From contig JADHVP010000023.1 in assembly GCA_016783945.1 (NCBI GenBank), positions 1 to 35,170 on the forward strand: a DNA stretch of 35,170 nucleotides, given 5' to 3'. The notes below the pieces were generated by a model. It had not been told where the DNA came from. It worked only from the letters and a program-made list of their open reading frames with translations, and made no database searches. This DNA comes from Ignavibacteria bacterium (GTDB lineage: Bacteria > Bacteroidota > Ignavibacteria > Tepidaquicellales > Tepidaquicellaceae). Below, piece by piece: positions 14,716 to 22,819 of the stretch. Numbering within the stretch: position 1 is the first letter of the stretch; each line of letters starts with the position of its first letter. A program made the translations under genes and the position numbers.

Positions 14716-14914
14716 AGAACTCTTCAAAATCTAAATCTGTAAATGCCGTTAATTCTTTATCAGTTTTATAATCTGAATAAAGTTCTTTAACTGCTGCTTC
14801 TATTTTATCTTTTATTTCGTTTGTCCTTATGGTTTTTAAGGTTCTTTCGATTAACCAAATTCTTTCCTGAACTGGTAATCTTTCAATTTCTTCTATTAAT
14901 TCTTTTGCTTCCAT
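14702..14914 (-). CDS. Antitoxin of the PemK/MazF-type module
   Basis: The 70-residue acidic protein begins MEAKELIEEIERLPVQERIW and ends LTAFTDLDFEEFYETR. It is the first gene of a two-gene unit and overlaps the toxin start, so its role as cognate antitoxin follows from context. The pattern of an N-terminal helical part and an acidic C-terminal tail fits antitoxins whose tail covers the toxin's active groove. It lacks an obvious AbrB-type MazE DNA-binding signature, so it belongs to one of the small uncharacterised antitoxin families seen beside PemK toxins in this group. Confidence 0.78.
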   Translation of the reverse strand: MEAKELIEEIERLPVQERIWLIERTLKTIRTNEIKDKIEAAVKELYSDYKTDKELTAFTDLDFEEFYETR

Positions 14915-15046
14915 ATTTCTAAATTAATAAAGTATATCAGTAAAAGCAATTGTTGTAAAAAGTGCATTTTAATTATTCGAATTATCAAAGTATTAAAAAA
15001 GGTTGTATGGATTCATAATCTTGAACCCAATCACATCTTATATACA

Positions 15047-15820
15047 TTAAGTATTAGAATTAAAAAACAACCGCTCAGCATTCTCATAAAGAGTTTTTAA
15101 AAGCTCATCATAGTTCATATTCTTTATTTCTGCCATCTTCTTTATTGTGTAAACAATTCTCGAAGGTTCGTTGCGTTTTCCTCTGAATGGTTCGGGCGTC
15201 AGGAAAGGGGAGTCTGTCTCGGAAAGAAGTTTTTCAACGGGTATGTTTTTAATTAATTCTTTATGTTTGAAATTCTTGAACGTTATGTTACCGCAAAACG
15301 AAACGTAAAAGTCGTTTAATTTAATAACCTCTTTCATGTCGTTCTCATCTCCGCTGAAGCAATGGAACTGTCCCTTCAACCTGTTATCATAAGCATCGCT
15401 TATAATCTGCAGTGCGTCTTTAATCGAGTTCCTTGTGTGTATGATTACAGGAAGTGTTTTATCTTTTGCAAGCTCGAGCTGCTCCCGAAAAAAACTCTTT
15501 TGCTCTGTCATGTTGTCTTTGTTCCAGTAATAGTCAAGTCCTATCTCACCGATTGCAACTACTTTCTCATGTGCAGAGAGTTCTTCTATTGTCTTTATAT
15601 CTTTTAAATCCGCATCCTTAACATCCGACGGGTGAAGTCCAATTGCAGCATAAATGATATCATGTTCCTCGGAAAGTTTTAGTATCTCCTCAGATGTTTT
15701 TAAATCCAATGCAGGAACGATTATCTTTACAATGCCCTGCTCTATGGCTCTCTCAACAACTTCGGTTATGTCTTTCTTAATATCATCAAAAAACAAGTGA
15801 GCATGTGTGTCTATTATCAT
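15047..15820 (-). CDS. tatD: TatD-family metal-dependent hydrolase (3'-5' DNase)
   Basis: The 257-residue protein has the full TatD metal site: HxH at H6/H8 in IIDTHAHLF, E92 in GEIGLDYYWN, H128 in PVIIHTRNS, H153 in QFHCFSGD and D203 in LSETDSPFLTPEPFRGKRN. Members are Mg-dependent exonucleases and deoxyribonucleases implicated in DNA turnover and peroxide damage repair. Length and motif order are standard. It lies 42 bases downstream of the purine nucleoside phosphorylase gene on the same strand, so the two may be one transcript involved in nucleic acid salvage. Confidence 0.95.
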   Translation of the reverse strand: MIIDTHAHLFFDDIKKDITEVVERAIEQGIVKIIVPALDLKTSEEILKLSEEHDIIYAAIGLHPSDVKDADLKDIKTIEELSAHEKVVAIGEIGLDYYWNKDNMTEQKSFFREQLELAKDKTLPVIIHTRNSIKDALQIISDAYDNRLKGQFHCFSGDENDMKEVIKLNDFYVSFCGNITFKNFKHKELIKNIPVEKLLSETDSPFLTPEPFRGKRNEPSRIVYTIKKMAEIKNMNYDELLKTLYENAERLFFNSNT

Positions 15821-15862
15821 TTTACCAGATTTTTATATATAATGTTAAAGTGGTTTCGTGAT

Positions 15863-16564
15863 TTAAAATTCAGAGATTATTGCTTTTGTGAGTTTTGAAA
15901 AAGAAGGGTACGCTTTTTCTCCGGCATTTAACACATCATCATGTATTGTAATACCGTTTGACTCTGGCGATAAAAGATTTGTAATACATGATATGGCAAT
16001 CGTTTTAATTCCTAATTTATTCGCATAAATTATTTCGGGGATTGTTGACATTCCTGCAGCATCTACACCTAATAATTTGAAAAAATTTATCTCAGCTTTT
16101 GTTTCGTACATTGGTCCGGATGTTGCACAATATACACCGGTGTGCAATTTTATTTTATTTTTCTTACTTAGGGATTTTACCTTGCTAATAATTTCCTTAT
16201 CAAAATATTCAAGATTTCTTTTGATTGGAATTCTTCTGTAAAATAAATTTAGATGTGATGTAATAAGCATTAAATCCGAAACACTGAATTTGTTATTTAT
16301 TCCGCCTGCAGCATTAGTTATGATGAGTAATTCAATTCCGAATTCTTTAGCTTTGTCAATGTTGAATAAGATTTTTTTAGAAGATACTCTCTCGTAAATA
16401 TGATGCCTTCCATCAAAGATTATAATATTTTTATTATGAATAGACCCGGATAAAATCTTTTTATGATGTGTTCCTGACTTATCCTCATATATCAAGTTAG
16501 CATTTTTAAGCTCATTAGAGAAGTTATTAAACCCCGACCCTAAAATAATTCCAATTTTAGCCAT
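15863..16564 (-). CDS. Purine-nucleoside phosphorylase (PNP/MTAP family)
   Basis: The enzyme splits purine nucleosides with phosphate into free base and ribose-1-phosphate. Family blocks seen are IGIILGSGFNN at the N-terminus (phosphate binding), DGRHHIYE (GRxHxYE), ITNAAGGIN, ATSGPMYETKAEI, AAGMSTIPE and ISCITNLLS. This is the trimeric PNP class, not the DeoD type. The start at 16562-16564 was chosen because the family begins immediately before KIGIILGSG; an ATG 14 codons upstream (16606) would add an unusual hydrophobic extension. Length is then 233 residues, slightly short for the class. It is divergent from the TPR gene and followed by tatD. Confidence 0.92.
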   Translation of the reverse strand: MAKIGIILGSGFNNFSNELKNANLIYEDKSGTHHKKILSGSIHNKNIIIFDGRHHIYERVSSKKILFNIDKAKEFGIELLIITNAAGGINNKFSVSDLMLITSHLNLFYRRIPIKRNLEYFDKEIISKVKSLSKKNKIKLHTGVYCATSGPMYETKAEINFFKLLGVDAAGMSTIPEIIYANKLGIKTIAISCITNLLSPESNGITIHDDVLNAGEKAYPSFSKLTKAIISEF

Positions 16565-16636
16565 ACGGACAGAAAATAAATAATAAAATAAAGAATTACT
16601 AAACATTAATTATTAATTTGAATCAAAAAATAAACC

Positions 16637-16665
16637 TTGATAAATTGTGAATCATAAGTTATGTT
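16637..16665 (+). promoter_or_regulatory. Candidate promoter of the TPR gene
   Basis: TTGATA, a 17-base spacer and TATGTT resemble a sigma-70 type -35/-10 pair, about 60 bases upstream of the TPR start codon. Bacteroidota relatives often use a different consensus, so this is tentative. Confidence 0.35.
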
Positions 16666-16725
16666 TATTATAGAAACTTTTGGATAGCAAGTAAGGTTTA
16701 GAATATTAGAAAGGAGATGTAAATT

Positions 16726-17220
16726 ATGACAACAGAATCATCAAAGAATTTGTTAGAAAAATCGAAAGAATATTTCCAAAAGGCTTATCAATTACAGATG
16801 AGCGGTAAGTTCGAGGATGCAATAAAAAATTATAAACTGTCAATTGACATGTTCCCGACTGCTGAAGCGTATACATTTCTCGGTTGGACATATAGTTATT
16901 TAGGAGAATATGATAAAGCGATCGAGGAATGTAAAAATGCGATCAGTATAGATCCGGAATTAGGTAATCCTTATAATGATATTGGTGCATACTTAATGAA
17001 GCAGGGAAACTATGACGAAGCAATAACATGGTTTGAAATAGCTCTAAATTCTAAGAAATATGATAACTATGAATTCGCTCATGTGAACCTGGGAAGGGCA
17101 TTGGAAATGAAAGGTTTATGGTTCGAAGCTCTAGGTGAATACAGGATTGCTATGGAAAAAGCACCCGACTATAAACTTGCCAAAGAACACTATGAACGTT
17201 TACAAGGAATGTTAAACTAA
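16726..17220 (+). CDS. Tetratricopeptide repeat (TPR) protein
   Basis: The 164-residue protein has about four TPR units: AYQLQMSGKFEDAIKNYKLS, AYTFLGWTYSYLGEYDKAIE, PYNDIGAYLMKQGNYDEAIT and AHVNLGRALEMKGLWFEALG. Each shows the helix-turn-helix pattern with the small/large residue spacing of TPRs. There is no signal peptide or membrane segment, so it should be cytosolic and act as a protein-binding scaffold; the partner is unknown. It has the best Shine-Dalgarno in the window (AAGGAG, nine bases before the ATG), suggesting high expression. It is followed 28 bases later by a secreted protein gene on the same strand. Confidence 0.92.
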   Translation: MTTESSKNLLEKSKEYFQKAYQLQMSGKFEDAIKNYKLSIDMFPTAEAYTFLGWTYSYLGEYDKAIEECKNAISIDPELGNPYNDIGAYLMKQGNYDEAITWFEIALNSKKYDNYEFAHVNLGRALEMKGLWFEALGEYRIAMEKAPDYKLAKEHYERLQGMLN

Positions 17221-17248
17221 AAAAGTTTTTATAATCAAATAATGTGTA

Positions 17249-17989
17249 ATGAAAAAAATTTTATTGTGTTTAGTTTCTTTATTTGTTTTCTATTCTGCAT
17301 CATACTCACAAGATTTCACTTTCAAAAGATTAGATCCTAACGTTAGTTTACCTATTGGTTTTCCAGATACTGCTATTCAAATGAGAGCTATAGTTACTAA
17401 TAACACATCCAATACTTATAATTTTAGATTTGCCAGAATAGAAAATACAATGGCACCCGGATGGTCTACATCAATGTGTTATGACCTTTGCTATACTTCC
17501 ACTATTGATACAATTCCACCACCTCCATCGCCCGCATACAACTTAGATCCGAATCAAGTTGATACTAATTTTTATATAGACTTTGATTGTCATGGGAATG
17601 GTTTTGGAACTGCAATTGTAAGGATGTATGTAGAAGGAAATCCGGGTAATTATTCGCAAGACACGTTTATTGTAGAAATAGGTGCAGTCGGGATTCAGAA
17701 TATTTCTTCAATCGCAGATGATTATGAATTAAAACAAAATTATCCAAATCCGTTTAATCCAGGCACGATTATCACATTCTCTATTCCCAAAAAGGAAAAT
17801 GTTAGTTTGATTGTGTATGATGTTCTTGGAAATGAGGTTGCAAGTTTGTTAAAGAACGAAACTTTAAATACGGGTAGTTATAGTTATGAGTTTAATGCTG
17901 ATAAATACAACCTATCATCCGGAGTTTATTTTTACAAATTAAGCACATCTGATTTTTCTACACTGAAGAAAATGATGTTCATTAAATAA
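17249..17989 (+). CDS. Secreted protein with type IX secretion C-terminal sorting domain
   Basis: The 246-residue protein has a signal peptide MKKILLCLVSLFVFYSASYSQ with cleavage near ASYSQ-DF. The central about 135 residues are an unrecognised, probably beta-rich domain with a Cys-rich spot CYDLCYTS and DCHGNG. The last about 80 residues are a Por-type sorting domain: YELKQNYPNPFNPGT, then VYDVLGNEVASLL, SSGVYFYKL and the final KKMMFIK. This tail directs export through the T9SS and surface attachment or release in the FCB group. The stop is only 10 bases before nuoI. Cargo function is unknown. Confidence 0.9.
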   Translation: MKKILLCLVSLFVFYSASYSQDFTFKRLDPNVSLPIGFPDTAIQMRAIVTNNTSNTYNFRFARIENTMAPGWSTSMCYDLCYTSTIDTIPPPPSPAYNLDPNQVDTNFYIDFDCHGNGFGTAIVRMYVEGNPGNYSQDTFIVEIGAVGIQNISSIADDYELKQNYPNPFNPGTIITFSIPKKENVSLIVYDVLGNEVASLLKNETLNTGSYSYEFNADKYNLSSGVYFYKLSTSDFSTLKKMMFIK

Positions 17990-17999
17990 GAAAGGTTTT

Positions 18000-18491
18000 A
18001 TGCCGTTAGTAAAGAACAAAGATTTAACGTTATTTGAAAAAACATATTTACCACAAATTGCAAAAGGTCTGACAATTACTCTAAAGAATTTTATCAGACC
18101 TAAGTTTACACGTCAATACCCTGAAGAAGTATGGGAATCACCACCTTCCTTCAGAGGTAGACCTGTGTTAGTTCTTGAAGATAATAATGAAGAGAGATGT
18201 GTGGCATGCGGGTTGTGTTCAAGAGTCTGTCCTGCTTTAGCAATCGAGGTACAGGCTGATGAAACAGACAGGGAAAAAGAGCGTTACCCGGAAAAATTCG
18301 AAATAAATATGGTAAGATGTATTTTTTGTGGATTTTGTGAAGAAGTGTGTCCCGAAGAGGCTATAGTTATGAGTAACGAGTATGAACTCGTTTTTAATTC
18401 ACAGGAGGAAGCATTATTTGGCAAAGATAAATTATTGATTCCAAGAAAAAAATTGGAACCAAGATTACAATTTTTAAAAGCAAACAGATAA
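18000..18491 (+). CDS. nuoI: NADH-quinone oxidoreductase subunit I (NuoI, 2x[4Fe-4S])
   Basis: NuoI carries the N6a and N6b iron-sulfur clusters of respiratory complex I. The 163-residue protein has both ferredoxin motifs intact: C67, C70, C73, C77 in CVACGLCSRVCP and C107, C110, C113, C117 in CIFCGFCEEVCP. The N-terminal amphipathic helix (IAKGLTITLKNFIRPKFTRQYPE) and the ESPPSFRGRPVLVL segment are typical of the subunit. No other nuo gene lies nearby; it sits between two T9SS cargo genes, 10 bases after the first and 3 bases before the second. GAAAGG before its ATG can serve as ribosome-binding site. Confidence 0.95.
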   Translation: MPLVKNKDLTLFEKTYLPQIAKGLTITLKNFIRPKFTRQYPEEVWESPPSFRGRPVLVLEDNNEERCVACGLCSRVCPALAIEVQADETDREKERYPEKFEINMVRCIFCGFCEEVCPEEAIVMSNEYELVFNSQEEALFGKDKLLIPRKKLEPRLQFLKANR

Positions 18492-18494
18492 ATT

Positions 18495-19166
18495 TTGTGT
18501 ATAACTAAGAAATTTACTTTATTAATTTTATTTCTTTGTGCCTCTTTGACAAAAGCCCAGACTGTTGAAGAAATCTCAAATCAGTTAGTCAATTTCTCAG
18601 CGAAGATTTCCAAAGGTCAGGTAAACCTGCAATGGAAAGTTGTTAATCCTGTTGATGTTAAGAGTATCATTCTTAAAATGAAAAAAGCAGGTGTCGGTGA
18701 TTTTCAATTATTAAGCGAAGTTAACGTTTCTAACTTTGATAGAAAAGAGGTTCGCGATTCTTTAAATTACTATTATTATTCATACAGAAATAAACCAAAG
18801 GAAAATGGAGTTTATTATTACAAAATAATATTAATGGATAATAAATTTAATAAGATCAATTCGAATCAAATAAAAGTTGGAATTTCGGAAATTGAAGAAT
18901 TTACACTTTATCAGAATAACCCAAATCCTTTCAATCCTTCCACAGTAATTAGCTACGATTTATTTACACCATCAAATGTAACTTTGAAAATATATACATT
19001 AAATGGAAAGCAAGTTGCTGTATTGGTTGATGAATTTCAGAATCCAGGAACGTTCAGGATTAATTTTGATATTAATGAATTTAAAGAGCTATCAAGCGGG
19101 ATATATTTTTATAAATTGCAAACTAATTATTCTTCTGATATTAAGAAGATGATTTTCACGAAATAA
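18495..19166 (+). CDS. Secreted protein with type IX secretion C-terminal sorting domain
   Basis: The 223-residue protein starts most likely at a TTG three bases after the nuoI stop, with a signal peptide CITKKFTLLILFLCASLTKAQ. A middle domain of roughly 110 residues follows, with FSAKISKGQVNLQWKV and YYYKIILMDNKFNKI; this looks like a fibronectin-III-like beta sandwich, a layout common in FCB secreted proteins. The end is a sorting domain: FTLYQNNPNPFNPST, KIYTLNGKQVAVLVDE, SSGIYFYKLQ and KKMIFTK. The near-zero distance to nuoI suggests translational coupling, which is strange for a surface protein after a respiratory subunit. Confidence 0.85.
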   Translation: MCITKKFTLLILFLCASLTKAQTVEEISNQLVNFSAKISKGQVNLQWKVVNPVDVKSIILKMKKAGVGDFQLLSEVNVSNFDRKEVRDSLNYYYYSYRNKPKENGVYYYKIILMDNKFNKINSNQIKVGISEIEEFTLYQNNPNPFNPSTVISYDLFTPSNVTLKIYTLNGKQVAVLVDEFQNPGTFRINFDINEFKELSSGIYFYKLQTNYSSDIKKMIFTK

Positions 19167-19314
19167 TCAATATCAGGCTCTCTTCTTATTATCTGCATAA
19201 TGTAAAACTCATTAAAATATTTTCTATTTCATTTATTGTGATGAAAGTTACTATTATTCAATGTTTTTAAATTGAAGATGGGATTTGATTTAATTAATTT
19301 ACATGCACTAAAGT

Positions 19315-20628
19315 ATGGACGAATTTAAGGAACTTTTTTTTGATATTTTTTTACTACTACTATTTGTTTTATTAAATGCTTTTTTTGTTGCTGCAGAATT
19401 TGCAATTGTTAAAGTTAGAAAAACACAGATTCAACCTTTAGCGGAAAAAGAAAATAAAAAAGCAAAAATTGCAGTCAAGTTAATTACTCACTTAGACGAA
19501 TATTTATCAGCAACTCAACTCGGAATAACAATTTCTTCATTGGGACTCGGTTGGATAGGTGAGCCTGTTACAGCTCGTTTATTAGAACCCTTTTTTAAAA
19601 TGTCAAGCATTTCAAATCCGGAAACAATTTCAACAATTTCAATTACAGTTGGATTTCTAATTATAACATTTCTCCATATTATATTAGGTGAATTAGCACC
19701 AAAGTCTATTGCGATTCGACACCCGATAGTTACATCTTTGTTTGTTTCTATCCCATTAAATTTATTTTATAAGATTTTTAATCCTGTAATAAGAGCTTTG
19801 AACGGAACAGCAAACTTAATTCTTAAATTATTCGGAATTAAACCTGTTACAGAATCAGAAAGATTCCACTCTGAAGAGGAACTAAGGTTATTAATTACAG
19901 AAGGTTCAAAATCAGGAGTAATAGATTCAACGGAATACCAACTTATCGAAAAGATTTTTGAGTTTAACGATAAGTCAGCAAGTGACATCATGATACCAAG
20001 AAATAACATAGTTGCTTTGAATGTTGATGATAACAGAGAAAAAATCATAAAGACGGTTATAGAATCCGGTTACTCAAGAATTCCTGTTTTCAAAGAAACA
20101 ATTGATAACATAGTTGGAATAATATATGCAAAAGATCTAATTAGTGTTACTGAACACAGAGAAATCATACTTTTGCATGATGTTTTAAGACCAGTATATT
20201 TTATTCCAGAAACGAAGCATATTGGTGAAATACTTAAAGAGTTTCAGAGAAAACGAATACATCTTGGCATTGTTGTGAACGAGCATGGTGGTGTTGAGGG
20301 TTTGGTAACTTTAGAAGATATAATTGAAGAAATCGTTGGTGAAATAGAGGATGAGTATGACGTTGAAACGCGTACTATTCAAAAAGATAAATTGGGTATA
20401 TATCTTATAAACCCGATTATACCAATAGAAGAGTTTAATAAAAAATTCAACGCAAATATACCAATTGATCCGGATGAATATCTTACATTAAGCGGATTTT
20501 TACAGAAGGTTACGGGACACGTTCCTGAAATTTATGAGAGAGTAGATTATAAAGGATTTGTATTTACTATTATGAAAAAAATTGGTAATAAGCTTCTGCA
20601 AGTAAAGATTCAAAGAATGACAACTTAA
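19315..20628 (+). CDS. HlyC/CorC-family membrane protein (DUF21, CBS pair, transporter-associated domain)
   Basis: The 437-residue protein has an N-terminal DUF21 membrane domain: VLLNAFFVAAEFAIVKVRKTQI, TQLGITISSLGLGWIGEP, and FLHIILGELAPKSIAIRHP, with about four membrane segments to residue 180. A CBS pair follows at about 220-345 (MIPRNNIVALN, SRIPVFKETIDNIVGIIYAKDL, LGIVVNEHGGVEGLVTLEDIIEE), and a CorC_HlyC domain ends the protein. Members are linked to Mg2+/Co2+ efflux or resistance; the haemolysin name is historical. All domains and their order are typical. It is followed 26 bases later by mlaE. Confidence 0.92.
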   Translation: MDEFKELFFDIFLLLLFVLLNAFFVAAEFAIVKVRKTQIQPLAEKENKKAKIAVKLITHLDEYLSATQLGITISSLGLGWIGEPVTARLLEPFFKMSSISNPETISTISITVGFLIITFLHIILGELAPKSIAIRHPIVTSLFVSIPLNLFYKIFNPVIRALNGTANLILKLFGIKPVTESERFHSEEELRLLITEGSKSGVIDSTEYQLIEKIFEFNDKSASDIMIPRNNIVALNVDDNREKIIKTVIESGYSRIPVFKETIDNIVGIIYAKDLISVTEHREIILLHDVLRPVYFIPETKHIGEILKEFQRKRIHLGIVVNEHGGVEGLVTLEDIIEEIVGEIEDEYDVETRTIQKDKLGIYLINPIIPIEEFNKKFNANIPIDPDEYLTLSGFLQKVTGHVPEIYERVDYKGFVFTIMKKIGNKLLQVKIQRMTT

Positions 20629-20654
20629 AATTTATTAATTTTTTACTAACGGAT

Positions 20655-21419
20655 TTGTTAAAATTCCTGATTAAAAAAATAACTACGTTTCTTACTGATC
20701 TTGAGGAATACACATTATTATTCTTCGGTATCACTAAGAGTTTACCAAGGATGTTTCGCGATAGAAAACTTATTTTCGAACAAATGGTTCACGTGGGTGT
20801 TAATTCAATTGTGCTGATATCAATAATTGGTTTTTTTACAGGAGCTGTATCGAGCTGGCAAGTTGCTTATCAGATTAAAGGTCTTGTTCCGATTAGTTTT
20901 CTCGGCTCAGGAACACCTAAAGCAATAATTTTAGAGATGGGTCCCGTTCTTGCAGCAATCGTTCTTGCAGGTAGAGTAGGGGCTTCTATTTCTGCGGAAC
21001 TCGGAACAATGAAAGTAACTGAACAAATCGATGCTCTTGAATCAATGGCTATCAATCCTATCAGATATTTAGCAATGCCGCGAGTTGTGGCAACAACATT
21101 GATGTTACCAGTGCTTGTCGTGTATGCAAGTACTATCGCCATTATAGGCTCTTATTTAGTTGCAACAATATTTCTTGATGTACCTGGTAGTACTTTTATG
21201 AGGGGATTTAGAAATACTTTTGAAGTAAAGGATTTAGTCTCTGCAGCTATTAAGTCTTTATTTTTTGGATTAAGTATTTCATCGATTGGGTGCTTTGTAG
21301 GTTTCCAAACAAAAGGTGGTGCTCAAGGTGTAGGATTGTCGACCATTAAATCATTTGTTATATGTGCTGCAATGATACTTATTCTTGATGCATTACTGTG
21401 GAATTTCCTGATTGGCTGA
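20655..21419 (+). CDS. mlaE: MlaE/YrbE-family ABC transporter permease
   Basis: MlaE is the inner-membrane permease of the MCE-type phospholipid transport complex that keeps outer-membrane lipid asymmetry. The 254-residue protein has the family's core: TGAVSSWQVAYQI, GPVLAAIVLAGRVGASISAELGTMKVTEQIDALESM, NPIRYLAMPRVVATTLMLPVL, and a C-terminal GCFVGFQTKGGAQGVG. The start is TTG. No MlaF ATPase or MCE (MlaD) gene is adjacent, which is unusual because the three normally cluster. The stop is 9 bases before a tRNA gene. Confidence 0.92.
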   Translation: MLKFLIKKITTFLTDLEEYTLLFFGITKSLPRMFRDRKLIFEQMVHVGVNSIVLISIIGFFTGAVSSWQVAYQIKGLVPISFLGSGTPKAIILEMGPVLAAIVLAGRVGASISAELGTMKVTEQIDALESMAINPIRYLAMPRVVATTLMLPVLVVYASTIAIIGSYLVATIFLDVPGSTFMRGFRNTFEVKDLVSAAIKSLFFGLSISSIGCFVGFQTKGGAQGVGLSTIKSFVICAAMILILDALLWNFLIG

Positions 21420-21428
21420 TTTTTCAAA

Positions 21429-21502
21429 GGGCAATTGGCTCAGTTGGTTAGCGCGCTTCCCTCACACGGAAGAGGTCACTGGTTCGAATCCAGTATTGCC
21501 CA
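21429..21502 (+). tRNA. tRNA-Val (anticodon CAC)
   Basis: A 74-base cloverleaf: acceptor GGGCAAT/ATTGCCC, anticodon stem CTTCC/GGAAG with loop CTCACAC (anticodon CAC, reads GUG), 5-base variable loop AGGTC, T arm ACTGG-TTCGAAT-CCAGT and discriminator A. CCA is not encoded. The D stem GCTC/GCGC has one U12-C23 mismatch where most tRNAs of this type have a pair. The gene lies 9 bases after mlaE and 32 bases before pyrC, so it is probably cut out of a longer transcript. Confidence 0.95.
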
Positions 21503-21534
21503 CAAAACAATTATTAACATAATTATTTATCTTA

Positions 21535-22818
21535 TTGAATTTACTTTTAAAGAACATTAACATTGTTTCACCCTCCGATAAACTAAATGAAAGTAACGAT
21601 ATTCTTATAGTTGATGGTATCATTGAGAAAATAGGAAAATTCAAAGGAGCATTACCTTCCGACATAATAATCATTAAATCTAATGACCTGACATGTGTTC
21701 CAGGATTATTCGATATACATGTTCACTTCAGAGATCCCGGTTTTACGGAAAGAGAGGATATTTCATCCGGTATTAGTGCAGCAGAAAACGGAGGTTTTAC
21801 GGGTGTATTGTGTATGCCTAATACTAAACCCCCAATAGATTCTAAAAAAGTAATAGATGATATTCTTCATAAAGCGAAAGATTCATTAACAGACCTCTAT
21901 TTATCCGCATGTGTAACAGAAGCACAGCTAGGTGATGAGTTGAGTGATATTGATGCATTATTTAAAGCAGGGGCAATAGCGTTTACGGATGACGGAAGAC
22001 CTGTTTCAGATCCTTACATCATGCGAAAAGCTCTTGAGAAAACCTCGAAATTGAAATCGCTTATTATTCAACATGCCGAGGACATGAAACTTACCAATAG
22101 AGGAGTTATGAATGAAGGCGAGGTTTCTAAGAAATTAAAAATGAAAGGTATTCCATGCGTTAGTGAAACGACGATTATAGCCAGGGATATATTGCTAACA
22201 GAATTTATAAAGAATTCCAGGTACCATGTTCAACATGTTTCTTGCGGCAGGGGAATTGATATAATTCGTAAAGCTAAAGAAAAAAATATTAAAGTAACTT
22301 GTGAAGTTTGCCCTCATCATTTTATTTTAACTGATGAAGAATGCAAAACTCAAAATACGAATGCAAAGATGAACCCTCCATTAAGAACTCCTTTTGATGT
22401 AAAATCAATTCTCGAGGGTTTAGCAGATGATACGATTGATGTTATCTGTACTGACCATGCACCTCATACAATCACAGATAAATCCAAAAAATTTAGTAAA
22501 GCACCATTTGGTGTTGTAGGATTAGAGACTTGCGTTGGTTTAACCTATACATATTTAGTTCAAAAGGGGATAATAACATTTGAAAAGATGATAGAAAAAT
22601 TATCAGTTAATCCCAGGAGAATTTTAAATCTGAAAGAAATAAAAATCCGGGAAGGTGAAAAGGCTAATATGACATTACTAAATGCAAATAAGAATTGGGT
22701 CATAAATAAATCTAAATTTAAATCGAAAAGCAGAAATACACCTTTTGATGGTTATAAAGTAACCTGTAAACCGTATGCAGTAATTAATAACAACAAATTA
22801 TCTTATTCAAAATTGTAA
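21535..22818 (+). CDS. pyrC: Dihydroorotase
   Basis: Dihydroorotase closes N-carbamoyl-aspartate to dihydroorotate in pyrimidine synthesis. The 427-residue protein is the long (class I) type: LFDIHVHFRDPGFTERED with metal ligands H62 and H64, GGFTGVLCMPNTKPPIDS, TDDGRPVSDP, YHVQHVSCGRGID, CEVCPHHFILTDEE, NAKMNPPLRTPFD and CTDHAPHT with a catalytic Asp. The likely start is TTG, giving LLLKNINIVSPSD, the normal family start. It is followed after one base by an FAH-family gene. Confidence 0.95.
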   Translation: MNLLLKNINIVSPSDKLNESNDILIVDGIIEKIGKFKGALPSDIIIIKSNDLTCVPGLFDIHVHFRDPGFTEREDISSGISAAENGGFTGVLCMPNTKPPIDSKKVIDDILHKAKDSLTDLYLSACVTEAQLGDELSDIDALFKAGAIAFTDDGRPVSDPYIMRKALEKTSKLKSLIIQHAEDMKLTNRGVMNEGEVSKKLKMKGIPCVSETTIIARDILLTEFIKNSRYHVQHVSCGRGIDIIRKAKEKNIKVTCEVCPHHFILTDEECKTQNTNAKMNPPLRTPFDVKSILEGLADDTIDVICTDHAPHTITDKSKKFSKAPFGVVGLETCVGLTYTYLVQKGIITFEKMIEKLSVNPRRILNLKEIKIREGEKANMTLLNANKNWVINKSKFKSKSRNTPFDGYKVTCKPYAVINNNKLSYSKL

Positions 22819-22819
22819 C

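Noticed and set aside
18000-18491. nuoI as a pseudogene or stray ferredoxin
   Set aside because: All eight cluster cysteines and the complex-I-specific N-terminal segment are present, so it is an intact NuoI.
21462-21674. Open frame on the minus strand ending in NTGFEPVTSSV
   Set aside because: This is the well-known false protein produced by reading antisense through a tRNA gene; the tail comes from the T arm and anticodon arm of tRNA-Val. The rest is antisense to pyrC.
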